From an uncultured Mucilaginibacter sp. (GTDB lineage: Bacteria; Bacteroidota; Bacteroidia; Sphingobacteriales; Sphingobacteriaceae), in assembly GCA_903864275.1 (NCBI GenBank), contig CAIPFE010000039.1:1-64000 (forward strand): a stretch of DNA of 64,000 bases, read 5' to 3'. Positions 42,332-51,209 of this stretch are shown here, piece after piece. The number at the start of each line of letters is the position of its first letter. The stretch's first letter is position 1. The notes beneath the pieces were generated by a model. It was not told the origin of the DNA. It saw nothing but the letters and a program-made list of their open reading frames with translations, and made no database searches. The position numbers and the translations under genes were made by a program.

Positions 42332-45283
42332 TCATTCCCCCACTTCATACAACCCACCATGCCCTGTAACAAAAAGCGTTTTCCCATCCTTGCCGCCAAA
42401 CACAATTGAAGTAGGCCTTTCGGGCACTTTAATTATTTTTATTTGCTTTCCGGTGCTGTCATAAACGTAGACCTGCCCGTCTGCGATATAAACGTTGCCT
42501 TGTGCATCTGTTGTGGAAGCAAATTCGCCACGCTCGGCAAAGTATTTAAGGTTGGAGATATAGCCTTGCTGGTCAACATCCACGCTTACTGCGCGTTTAT
42601 CATATTCATCAGCCATGTAGGCAGGCTTGCCGGGCCAAGCGGTCGCCAGGGCGGTTGAACGGGCAAGGTCATAGGCTATGGGGATAATAGTTACGCCGTC
42701 CGGGGCAACCCAGCATTCCTGGTCGCGGGCTACGGCTATGGTGTTGAAATCGTGGTAATCGCGCCAGCGGTGCGCCGGATAAAGGGCTTTGTAAACCGGG
42801 TTGATTGATCCCATTGGCGCTTTTTTCAATAATTGGATAGTCTCATCGGGGTTGTTTGGGTCGACCGAATAAACCAATGTGCCAAAACCTGAATTCCCCC
42901 AGCCGCTGAAAGAGGTACCGCCAGCATCGGGTGGATTTTTAAATTCTTCGGGCTTGCCGTTCACAAGATAGCGGGGTTTGGGCAGGTATTTAAAAACAAT
43001 CAGCAAGTTATCGTTTTTATCGCAGGCCAAAGACAAGGGTTCCCAATGGTAATCGGCCAAAAGGCTTATGCTGCGGTTTGCGGCGTCCCATTTATAAATG
43101 CGTTTCATGCGCTGTTCGCAGAAATAAATATTTCCCTTGCTATCCGAACACGACCCTTCCGCAAATTCAAAACCGGTTGCCAACCTGGCGGTTTGCCCTT
43201 TTGATGGTTCGGGATTAGCTGCAGCTTTATCGCCAATAAACAACCGCGCAAATTCCCATGGCCGCACTTCGGTATCGCTGTTCACATCATAAAGGGGATT
43301 AGTAGTGGTATATTTTATCTGGCTGTAATTGTGCACATTTAAAAATTCGATGTTCTTATTCCCCCAGCTGCGGATGGAATAGGGGTAGGGTTTTATCAAC
43401 CGTATCACCCTGAACATGTACAGGTTCGCAAAAACCATATCGTGACAATTCTCCAGCTCCATCGGCTGGCATTCGGTGCCCTCGCGGCTCTCCTCTTCCA
43501 GTTGCAGCGCATAAACATTAAAATTGGCCACATTATTAAACCTTATCTCGTTGCGGACATGATGCTCAACTGATAGGGCATAAATATGGCTGGGCGTTGA
43601 GGTATTGGACACATAAGCGCCGGTTGTTGCAAAAGTATTAGCCGTCCAGATGTTAAAAAAAGTACCGCCGCCGCCATCGGTAATCCAGAGGCTCCAGTAT
43701 TGCGTATCCCACGATGGGTCGGTTCCGCGGCTGTAAATGCCCGGTTTGGGCGCGGTTCCGGGCTTTTGCATGCCTCCGTGCCCGCCTATAAATTTCACAT
43801 CATTTAAATAAGAGTTTTCGCCCGACATCCATTTACAAGCCACCGCCCGTGGGTTATCCGCGTTGGTGGAAAGGCCGATGCCGGTTACAATATTTGCACC
43901 GCCCTTATCGCTTTCCAGCAAAGCTTTGGGCCCGCCGAAGCCGCCAAAAGCGGGACTGTTATTGGCTATTATTAACTGCGTGGCGATAGGATTGAGGCCG
44001 ATTAGCACCGTGTTTGGTTTTAGCTTTATAGTTTCGCTTACGCGATACCATCCTTGCGGGAAATAAATAGTTTGGTATTTATCAATGGCATTTTGGATGA
44101 CCTTGGTATTGTCGGTCGTATCATCTCCAATTGCACCCAGCGTTTTAATATTTACCCAGGTATTCATAGCTGGTAGTTCGGGGATGTCCTTTTTGGCCGG
44201 TTCAGGGAAAACGGTCAGCGGCATTATATCCTGTATGGTTTTATAAACAGGATCGGCGTTCAAACTATCCATCTGCAAGCCGTAAATAAAATTTTTAACC
44301 TTATACATTGCGCCGGCGCCGGGCGTTTGCTTTGCCGTTCTGCGGTAGCTTGCCAGTATCGGCACATCGCGGCAATCAATATTGCGCAGGCTGACCTGGT
44401 TCACAGCATTATCCTCATTGCTGATAATTATGGCCGGGCCGCTCACCTTATCAAACCGGCAATTTTCCATAAACAGTTTTTCATGATAATTGGGATTAAT
44501 ACTGATCACTGTCGGTACATTTTTAGCCTGCAGCCTTACGATGGTTAACCCACCTTCCTGCGTTTTGATGGCGGCTTCGCGCTGTCCTTCAAAATAGGTA
44601 TCCACCATCATAAACTGCCAGCCGGGCGAAGGCTTGGTGGTGTAAATTCCGTACTGGCCACCGAAAAAACGCACATCTTCCATCGCGTTGCCTACATCAA
44701 ATAAACCGGCCTTACCTTTGCCGATATAGATATCGGCATGTGCTATAAAACTATGTTGCGCAAAATGCGCCCGCAAAGCAACCGCGCTCGGGTTGCCGTC
44801 TTCTATTTTTAGATTAATATTGCTCAATGCGCTGTAAAAAGTACCGGCCCCGGCATCATGCACCCCTTCGCCGGGTTTGGAAAGGCTGCTTACAAACCAG
44901 AACATATATTTTGCCTTACCCTTATCTGTAGAATCTGCTGTTTGAAAGCCGGGAGAATTTTTTGCCAGTATAATTTCAGGCCGGGTTTTGCCGTAACCTA
45001 TCAGCCGTATGGCCTGTGGTATAAATATGGTTTTTGAGATCAGGTATTTCCCTTCCGGGATAAAAAGGATACCGAAATTGTGTTTTGTTTTTACATCTGC
45101 AATGGCTTGCTGCAGCGCATCGGATACATCAGTTTTTCCATCGGCTGTTATTTTAAAGTTTGCCGGGGTAAAATAAAAGGCGTCTGCATCGTCAAGCCGG
45201 TTTTGATAAACTGACTTGCCCTGGCCGAAGCATATTAGTTGAGAAACAAGCAACAGAATTGCTAAGGAAAAACTTTTTTTCAT
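42332..45283 (-). CDS. Double pectate-lyase-fold protein with C-terminal propeller
   Basis: The 983-residue protein has a signal peptide (KKSFSLAILLLVSQLICFG). Two Pectate_lyase_3 (right-handed beta-helix) domains follow, with the start signature repeated: FKITADGKTDVSDALQQAI (about 43) and IKTLGAIGDDTTDNTKVIQN (about 377). The C-terminal 280 residues look like an SMP-30/NHL-type propeller (GFEFAEGSCSDSKGNIYFCE). It probably binds or cleaves a polysaccharide at the surface. Together with the GH105 enzyme it suggests pectin use. Enzyme class is not determined. Confidence 0.85.
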   Translation of the reverse strand: MKKSFSLAILLLVSQLICFGQGKSVYQNRLDDADAFYFTPANFKITADGKTDVSDALQQAIADVKTKHNFGILFIPEGKYLISKTIFIPQAIRLIGYGKTRPEIILAKNSPGFQTADSTDKGKAKYMFWFVSSLSKPGEGVHDAGAGTFYSALSNINLKIEDGNPSAVALRAHFAQHSFIAHADIYIGKGKAGLFDVGNAMEDVRFFGGQYGIYTTKPSPGWQFMMVDTYFEGQREAAIKTQEGGLTIVRLQAKNVPTVISINPNYHEKLFMENCRFDKVSGPAIIISNEDNAVNQVSLRNIDCRDVPILASYRRTAKQTPGAGAMYKVKNFIYGLQMDSLNADPVYKTIQDIMPLTVFPEPAKKDIPELPAMNTWVNIKTLGAIGDDTTDNTKVIQNAIDKYQTIYFPQGWYRVSETIKLKPNTVLIGLNPIATQLIIANNSPAFGGFGGPKALLESDKGGANIVTGIGLSTNADNPRAVACKWMSGENSYLNDVKFIGGHGGMQKPGTAPKPGIYSRGTDPSWDTQYWSLWITDGGGGTFFNIWTANTFATTGAYVSNTSTPSHIYALSVEHHVRNEIRFNNVANFNVYALQLEEESREGTECQPMELENCHDMVFANLYMFRVIRLIKPYPYSIRSWGNKNIEFLNVHNYSQIKYTTTNPLYDVNSDTEVRPWEFARLFIGDKAAANPEPSKGQTARLATGFEFAEGSCSDSKGNIYFCEQRMKRIYKWDAANRSISLLADYHWEPLSLACDKNDNLLIVFKYLPKPRYLVNGKPEEFKNPPDAGGTSFSGWGNSGFGTLVYSVDPNNPDETIQLLKKAPMGSINPVYKALYPAHRWRDYHDFNTIAVARDQECWVAPDGVTIIPIAYDLARSTALATAWPGKPAYMADEYDKRAVSVDVDQQGYISNLKYFAERGEFASTTDAQGNVYIADGQVYVYDSTGKQIKIIKVPERPTSIVFGGKDGKTLFVTGHGGLYEVGE

Positions 45284-45420
45284 TAGAGGCGGATAAAATT
45301 TAAAAAGGGTTTACTGGTACGAAAACGAAGGCTAAAATAAGATATAAACCTGCTTTTATTGAATGATTTTTATATTGGGTATTTGGCTGCGATGCTATAT
45401 ATTAGTTTGAGCAATTATTT

Positions 45421-46572
45421 ATGACTTTTAACTTAACCAACATCCTTTTCATTCTCATTATTTTCCAGCTGCTGTTCCTTAGCTTTTTTTTATTTACACA
45501 ACAAAAGGAAAAACAGGTGGGCAATAACTTGCTGGGTCTTTTCTTTTTATCGATCTGCCTCAACTTGCTGGACGTTTTTTTGCTGAATACCGGCATCTAT
45601 TTCACCCGTCCAAATTTTGCCGGTTTGGGCAACTGCCTTCCTTTGGTATTCGGGCCGCTGCTGTATTTTTATACCCGGGCTGTTATCTATAAAAACTTTT
45701 CCCTCGATTTAAAAAGCCTGCTGCATTTTTTACCCTTTCTAATTTTCTTTATCGCGACCGAATTTTACTACTTGTCCCAGCCGTACGAGGTAAAGGAAAC
45801 ATTTTTGCATGGTTTATCGGGGCACCGGGTACCCGCGGCGGTTTCTGTTGTTACCGGGTTTATTTTTATCCAGTTTCTTTTTTATGCCATCGCTTCGCTT
45901 CGACTAGTTTCCGTTTATAAAAATACCGCAAACCAGCTTTTTTCGAACCCAAAACAAACCGATGTATCCTGGCTTTATTCCACCATTATCTTTTTCATAT
46001 TGATCATGGTGATCACCACGCTTAACGGAGTGCTTGCCCAAACGCCTTTTGCAAAATATTTTTTAGTCGCTTTTAACCTGGTGATACTGGCTGTGCTTGT
46101 TTTCGTGGTACGCGTGCTGATGCGGGCGCTCAGGCATTCGTATTTTCTTTCGTTTGCCGACCGGAGCTATTTATCGGACAGGTCTGCTGCCTTACCGAAA
46201 ACGAATATTGATGCGAAAGCGAGGAGCGAAAAAGAGAAAATAGTGCAAACCCTTTTGCAATTTATGGAAAGCAATAAACCATACCTTGAACCCGAGCTAA
46301 CCTTAGATCAGCTGGCCTCGCGGCTTTCCCTTAAGCCGCGGATCCTTTCGCAGGCCATTAACGAAATAAGGCAACAAACCTTTTTTGATTTCATCAATCA
46401 TTTTCGTATTGATGAGGCTACAAGACTGTTAACAAACCCCAAAGACAAAAAAATTACCGTTCTTGAAGTTTTATATAAGGTTGGCTTCAATTCCAAATCT
46501 TCCTTCAATACATTGTTTAAAAAATACACCGGCATAACCCCCACGGAATTCAGGCAAAAACAGGAACGGTAA
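45421..46572 (+). CDS. Membrane-anchored AraC-family regulator
   Basis: The 383-residue protein has about seven hydrophobic helices in the first 230 residues (from NILFILIIFQLLFLSFFLF) and an AraC-type DNA-binding domain from about 285 (LTLDQLASRLSLKPRILSQA, and GFNSKSSFNTLFKKYTGITP). This architecture is common in Bacteroidetes. It is divergent from the large pectate-lyase-fold gene at 45283 and shares its 137-bp upstream region, so it may regulate that gene. Signal unknown. Confidence 0.92.
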   Translation: MTFNLTNILFILIIFQLLFLSFFLFTQQKEKQVGNNLLGLFFLSICLNLLDVFLLNTGIYFTRPNFAGLGNCLPLVFGPLLYFYTRAVIYKNFSLDLKSLLHFLPFLIFFIATEFYYLSQPYEVKETFLHGLSGHRVPAAVSVVTGFIFIQFLFYAIASLRLVSVYKNTANQLFSNPKQTDVSWLYSTIIFFILIMVITTLNGVLAQTPFAKYFLVAFNLVILAVLVFVVRVLMRALRHSYFLSFADRSYLSDRSAALPKTNIDAKARSEKEKIVQTLLQFMESNKPYLEPELTLDQLASRLSLKPRILSQAINEIRQQTFFDFINHFRIDEATRLLTNPKDKKITVLEVLYKVGFNSKSSFNTLFKKYTGITPTEFRQKQER

Positions 46573-46596
46573 GCCGTTCGGCTTGCTGAATGCAAA

Positions 46597-46627
46597 AAGT
46601 CGAACCAATTAAATTGGTTCGACTTTA
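46597..46627 (+). terminator. Terminator of the AraC-family gene
   Basis: AAGTCGAACCAATT pairs perfectly with AATTGGTTCGACTT around one central A (46611), 24 bp after the stop. A strong 14-bp stem. Confidence 0.75.
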
Positions 46628-46686
46628 CGCATCCGGTCGACTTGCCTTGGCCGTGAACGCATCTTTGTTTCAAAAAAACTTTTGTT

Positions 46687-47163
46687 ATGAAAAAATTTAC
46701 TATGTCCGGTTCCATATACAGTATGTGGCGCCGTTTGCCTTTAGTTGTAAGGGCAGTGTTATCAGGCTTATTTGTAAGCGGTGTTGGCGTATTTACCTGG
46801 GGTGGATTGATTTCGCGCTTCCCGTTTGCCTGGGTGGTTTTACCCGGGTTATTTGTTTTATGGGCCTTCTGGAAGTTCTTCAGCGGCAGCTGGGGGAGCA
46901 GCCGCCTCGCGGAATGCAGGAAAGCCTGGTTCCGTTCAACACGTTTAAGCCCTTCGACCTGGAAATGGGGCATGGCAGCGGCCATTTTCTTTGTGATAGT
47001 TGTACAAGCATCGTTTGTAGTAACTTTCCGGCTCATCGAATTCCCTGCTGCTAAGTTTACCGCCGATTACAAATTGTTTGATACCTTTCCGCTTTGGGTT
47101 GCCTGGCTGCTCCTTGTGATGTGTTCTGTTGTTAATGCAGTATGCGAAGCGCTTCCTGTTTAA
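46687..47163 (+). pseudogene. CPBP-type membrane protease, truncated at its active site
   Basis: The 158-residue product has three or four membrane helices (LVVRAVLSGLFVSGVGVFTW; FAWVVLPGLFVLWAFW; WGMAAAIFFVIVVQASFVV; LWVAWLLLVMCSVVNAVCE). This is the N-terminal half of a CPBP (CAAX-protease-like) intramembrane protease. The helix ending SVVNAVCE should continue into the catalytic EExxxR motif, but the frame ends VCEALPV and stops. The catalytic part is missing. The last codons lie within the 3' end of the opposite gene, which marks a fusion junction at about 47145-47160. Confidence 0.75.
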
Positions 47164-48601
47164 ATACGCCATATTTGGGGATAAGATCACCTTCCAAAGG
47201 GATATAAACTAAGTTTTCGCGGTCATACCCCAGGTTTTTCGACTGGATGTAATTCATCTGCTTTGAAATAATGATGGTGCCGGTTATTAGTATTACAGAT
47301 AGTACAAATTGAAAAACAACAAGGCCTTTTCTGAAAATTGTGGTGCCTGATTCCAGTTTCAAAGTACCTTTTAATACCTTAACTGGATTGAATGAAGATA
47401 AAAATAAAGCCGGATAACTCCCGGAGATGAACCCGGTTATTAATGTTATAGCAGCCAGCTTTAACCAGAAAGCAGGCTGATCAAATGGCAGCGCAATTTG
47501 TTTTTGGGTAACCTGGTTAAACAGGGGCAGCAATATTACCAGCAATGCCAATGAAATAATTACCGATATGGCTGTGATCAATAACAATTCGCTTATAAAC
47601 TGCCAGATCAATGAGGAACGCAAAGCGCCAACAACTTTACGGACACCTATTTCCCTTGCCCGTTTAACTGACCGGGCAGTTGTCAGGTTCATGAAATTAA
47701 TGCAGGCTATCAGTAGTATAAATATGGCTACAATGCTGAATAGCCTTACATATTCAATGCGGCCGCCCGAAAGTTTCCCCTCCTCAAAATTATCATGCAG
47801 GTATTTGTCGCTGAAACGCTGCAGGCCAAAGTCGACAATAAAAGTTGCTGTTTTACGGTTTGTTATATGCTGATAAGAATCTGCAAAATGCACTATCTTT
47901 TTCTCAACCAGCGCCGGGTCAGCACCGGGCTTTAGCACAATAAAAGTGGATGGCCCCTGGTTGCCCCAATCCAGTACCCATGTATTATTATCGCTAAACA
48001 CTTTCCAGTTAGTTAAAAACTCGAACCGTTCGGACACATTAGCGGGTATGTTTTCAAATACAGCGGTAATTGTTAAATTTTTGCTATTGTCCATCCGGAT
48101 GGTCTTACCCATTGCCACCTGGGGGCTGCCATAAAACTCTTCGGCCATTTTGCGCGATATGGCGATGCTTACCGGTGTGTTCAGCGCGTTTTGCGCATTG
48201 CCCTGCAGCAGTGGGTAGCTAAACATTTTAAAATAATCGGCCCCCGCCGCGTTTCCTTCCAGCTTTAATATTTTATTGCCGGCCTGGAAAGTATTTAAAC
48301 CGTTAAATCCATAATTGGCGGCGTACTGCACTTCAGGGATGACCTTTTTAAATTCATCAGCAGCCGGGCCGGGTGTGTTGTAGGTTCCGTGTACTTTATG
48401 GTCATAATATTGGCGTTCGTAAACGGCGAATAGACGAGAGCTGTTTTTATGAAAAGCATCAATGCTCAACTCATTTTGTACCCATAATAAAATGAGCAGG
48501 CTGCAGGCTACACCAACTGAAAGGCCGGCAATGTTAATAGATGTATGCGCCTTGCTCCGAACCAGGTTACGCCAGGCTACTTTTAAATAGTTCTTGATCA
48601 T
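47132..48601 (-). pseudogene. FtsX/MacB-type ABC permease, C-terminal half missing
   Basis: The 489-residue product has the N-terminal MacB-PCD layout: KNYLKVAWRNLVRSKAHTSI, a membrane helix, a periplasmic domain (about 45-280), and a first FtsX core (about 290-420: ARSVKRAREIGVRKVVGALR). It ends just after the second domain starts (NLGYDRENLVYIPLEGDLIP). Full-length members have about 780-800 residues with a second FtsX domain. The last 4-5 codons read into the protease remnant. It is probably non-functional. Confidence 0.8.
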
Positions 48602-48703
48602 ACAAGTTCATTTAAATAACTTCTGCCAACTATTGTATAAAATACATGCCATTTAGGCAAGTATTTCATTATCAGCATTTTAAATAAATAATTTGTATTC
48701 TTA

Positions 48704-48855
48704 CTGTACGAATCCGAACGGTTCACGTACGGTTTTGTCATTGGCGAGCCCATCAAGACCGATCATGAAGCATCTATACAATTGGTACGGAGCCTGATAT
48801 TGTTTCACGGAAAGCCAATAAGCCTTATGACCTGGCATTTGTTGAAAAAATCTGA
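48704..48855 (+). pseudogene. Frameshifted coding remnant
   Basis: The 338-bp gap between the permease start (48601) and the purD stop (48940) has no intact gene. One frame reads LYESERFTYGFVIGEPIKTD and on to HEAS, where the reading would have to change frame to continue as IYTIGTEPDIVSRKANKP, YDLAFVEKI and a stop at 48853-48855. Amino-acid composition looks like protein. I do not recognise the family. The rest of the gap has a tandem octamer repeat at its end. Confidence 0.4.
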
Positions 48856-48904
48856 TTCATCTTTAAACGGATATGGCTATCCACTTATGGCAAGATTTTG
48901 CAGC

Positions 48905-48938
48905 TTCTTTCGGACTTTCGAACTTTCCCGACTTTCGC
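48905..48938. repeat. Tandem ACTTTCGG-like octamers after purD
   Basis: About four copies of an 8-9 bp unit: ggactttcg, aactttccc, gactttcgc. The same unit occurs on the other side of purD (50236-50365) and a heptamer form (acttccg) at 38672-38706. It looks like a dispersed intergenic repeat family. Confidence 0.55.
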
Positions 48939-48939
48939 A

Positions 48940-50214
48940 CTACAACAGATCAAACCCAATATCTTTCCTGAAATACATGCCATCGAAGTAGATCCTTGCA
49001 GCGTCGGCAGTGGCTTGCTGCAGGGCGACGAACATATTATCCTGCAAAGAAGTGATCGCCAAAACCCGCCCGCCTGAAGTTTTAACAGTTTCATTGTCGA
49101 GATAGGTACCGGCATGAAATACCTGTGACCCGCGCACATTTTCAATGCCTGTTATGGTTTTATTTTTTAAATATTCACCGGGGTAGCCACCGGAAACCAT
49201 CATTACCGTGGCGGCAATTTTGTCAGATATAATTAGTTCTTTTTCGTTAAGGTTGCCTTCCGCAACGCCTATTAAAAGGTCGACCAGGTCTGATTCTATC
49301 CTGGGCATTACACTTTCGGTTTCAGGGTCGCCCATGCGGCAGTTGTATTCAATTACCCATGGCTCGCCTTCGCAGTTCATCAGGCCGATAAAAATAAAGC
49401 CTTTATACGATATATTTTCATTTTTTAATCCATCTACCGTTGGGATAATAATACGATCTTCTACTTTTTGCATAAAAGCGGCATCAGCAAAAGGCACGGG
49501 CGAAATTGAGCCCATACCGCCGGTATTTAAACCGGTATCGCCCTCGCCAATGCGTTTATAGTCTTTGGCTTCGGGTAAAATTTTATAGTGCGTTCCATCG
49601 GTCATCACAAATACCGAAAGCTCAATGCCCTGTAAAAACTGTTCAACCACCACGCTTGAGCTTGCATCGCCAAATTTGGCTTCCGTAAGCATTTCATTTA
49701 GCTCCCGTTGTGCTTCTTCCACACTTAAACAGATCAATACGCCTTTACCTGCAGCCAGGCCATCGGCTTTTAACACCACGGGCAAACCAATTGTGGCGAT
49801 GTATTCAAAGCCATCATTTAATGTGTCTTTAGTAAAAGTTTTTGATGCCGCCGCCGGGATATTATGCCGCACCATAAACTGTTTCGAAAAGTCCTTGCTG
49901 CCTTCCAGTTGCGCACCTTCGCGCTGCGGCCCTATTACCGGGATGTTTTTTAACTGATCATCGTTAAGGAAAAAATCATGTATGCCTTTAACCAGCGGTT
50001 CTTCAGGGCCTACCAGTACCAGGTCGATGTTTTTATTTAAAGCAAACTGCCCAATGCCTTCAAAATCGGTTACCCTGATATTTACGTTTGTGCCGTACTG
50101 CCCCGTGCCGGCATTGCCGGGCGCTATAAAAAGCTGTTCACATTTTGGACTTTGCGACAATTTCCAGGCGAAGGCGCTTTCCCTTCCGCCCGAGCCGAGG
50201 AGCAGGATGTTCAT
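48940..50214 (-). CDS. purD: Phosphoribosylamine--glycine ligase (GAR synthetase)
   Basis: The 424-residue enzyme joins glycine to phosphoribosylamine with ATP in purine synthesis. Visible are the N-terminal GSGGRESAFAWKLSQSPKCE, the phosphate loop IAPGNAGT, the ATP-grasp region VVLKADGLAAGKGVLIC, NTGGMGSISPVP, and the metal-binding EYNCRMGDPETESVMPR. Length is normal. It is a single gene; its start codon lies 5 bp after a -7 box. Confidence 0.97.
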   Translation of the reverse strand: MNILLLGSGGRESAFAWKLSQSPKCEQLFIAPGNAGTGQYGTNVNIRVTDFEGIGQFALNKNIDLVLVGPEEPLVKGIHDFFLNDDQLKNIPVIGPQREGAQLEGSKDFSKQFMVRHNIPAAASKTFTKDTLNDGFEYIATIGLPVVLKADGLAAGKGVLICLSVEEAQRELNEMLTEAKFGDASSSVVVEQFLQGIELSVFVMTDGTHYKILPEAKDYKRIGEGDTGLNTGGMGSISPVPFADAAFMQKVEDRIIIPTVDGLKNENISYKGFIFIGLMNCEGEPWVIEYNCRMGDPETESVMPRIESDLVDLLIGVAEGNLNEKELIISDKIAATVMMVSGGYPGEYLKNKTITGIENVRGSQVFHAGTYLDNETVKTSGGRVLAITSLQDNMFVALQQATADAARIYFDGMYFRKDIGFDLL

Positions 50215-50219
50215 GGCGC

Positions 50220-50227
50220 CAAAGATA
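50220..50227 (-). promoter_or_regulatory. -7 box TATCTTTG just before purD start
   Basis: On the minus strand TATCTTTG is followed after GGCGC by the purD ATG. It fits TAnnTTTG exactly, so the purD message is predicted to be leaderless or to have only a few leader bases. Confidence 0.5.
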
Positions 50228-50235
50228 GTTTTTTA

Positions 50236-50365
50236 GTCGGGAAAGTCCGAAAGTCCGCAAAGTCAGAAAGATATAATTGTAATGTAGGCGGTATAAAATA
50301 GTTCAGGCTTTTTTCTTCCGGACTCCCGATAGCTATCGGGACGGACTTTCGGACTTTCGGACTAA
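50236..50365. repeat. Octamer repeats and an 18-bp palindrome upstream of purD
   Basis: Copies of the gactttcg unit appear on both strands (gaaagtccgaaagtcc at about 50240-50255 and ggactttcggactttcgga at 50343-50361). Between them lies the perfect palindrome TCCCGATAGCTATCGGGA (50324-50341), the core-chromosome relative of the palindromes at 5536 and 5615. Confidence 0.6.
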
Positions 50366-50397
50366 ACATTTACCTTTACCTTCAAATAAGGACCTCT

Positions 50398-50916
50398 ATG
50401 TCGCGCCGGTTAGATAAATACGAAAAATTGCCCGTGTATCAAAAGTCACAGGAATTGTTTGACCTGGCCGAGATTATAGCCGATGCACTTAGAGAGGACA
50501 AAATGAAAGAACATCTCGCGGCACAGATATTTACCAATGCCGCACTGATACAGGCCAAAATTGCCGGCGCGGAGGGGGGCGGCTTGTATTCGTTAAGGAT
50601 GCAGAACGCCGTTTTAATAAAACTGGCGGTGCAGGACATGTTTAACGCGGTATCATTCGCCTCAATGGTTAAAATAAACGAAGAAGACTATGTTGACCTG
50701 ATGCGCGATAAAGTGGAAGAGTTCCGGCTTGTTTTTATTGACTGGATTCGAAGTTTTGATAAAAGTTACGACATCCCTGATAACTGGGCAATCCGTTTTG
50801 ATACCAGCACGCCCGAACAGGAAAAGCTTGAAGAACTGATGTTTGATGAAGACCGCTTTTTAGATGATTTCGATGAGGATGACTTCGAGGATGATGAGCC
50901 GGAGGAGGAAGAGTAG
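50398..50916 (+). CDS. Helical protein with acidic tail, function unknown
   Basis: The 172-residue protein is mostly helical. Its N-terminus (LPVYQKSQELFDLAEIIADA) resembles the four-helix-bundle S23/avd-like family, known for rRNA intervening sequences and for diversity-generating elements. The last 25 residues are nearly all Asp/Glu. No neighbouring reverse transcriptase is seen. A conserved housekeeping-type helical protein is the safest description. Confidence 0.65.
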   Translation: MSRRLDKYEKLPVYQKSQELFDLAEIIADALREDKMKEHLAAQIFTNAALIQAKIAGAEGGGLYSLRMQNAVLIKLAVQDMFNAVSFASMVKINEEDYVDLMRDKVEEFRLVFIDWIRSFDKSYDIPDNWAIRFDTSTPEQEKLEELMFDEDRFLDDFDEDDFEDDEPEEEE

Positions 50917-50930
50917 CGTAGGCAGGGTGC

Positions 50931-51057
50931 GGTAGCAGTAAAAAGTGGCAGTTGCAGTACTTATCCGGAAACATTATTGAATTGATCATAACCGAATACA
51001 CTTTTTTTACCGCAAACTGCTTCCTACTACTGCTACTGCTACTGTAATCTCTGCAAC
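50931..51057. repeat. Degenerate inverted repeat between two genes
   Basis: ggtagcagta (50931-50940) and gttgcag (50951-50957) face tactgctactgctac and ctgcaac near 51030-51057. The two halves are AT-poor and surround an AT-rich centre. May act as a terminator or be a dispersed repeat. Confidence 0.35.
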
Positions 51058-51209
51058 ACACTTAGTGTAACGAACTATCTTCATAAGTAACTATTTTTCA
51101 ATAATTTATGTAGTGTGTAAAACATACATTATGTAAAAAAATATCCCGATTTACTTGTTTCATGGCATTTAAAAGCAGTAATTTTGGCCAACCAATTTTA
51201 GTATTTTTA

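Noticed and set aside
48602..48939. Riboswitch or leader for purD
   Set aside because: The gap lies downstream of purD, and the upstream side shows a -7 box 5 bp before the ATG, leaving no room for a riboswitch.
50398..50916. Avd-type protein of a diversity-generating retroelement
   Set aside because: Only the helical N-terminus is reminiscent of the fold. No reverse transcriptase, template or variable repeat is nearby.
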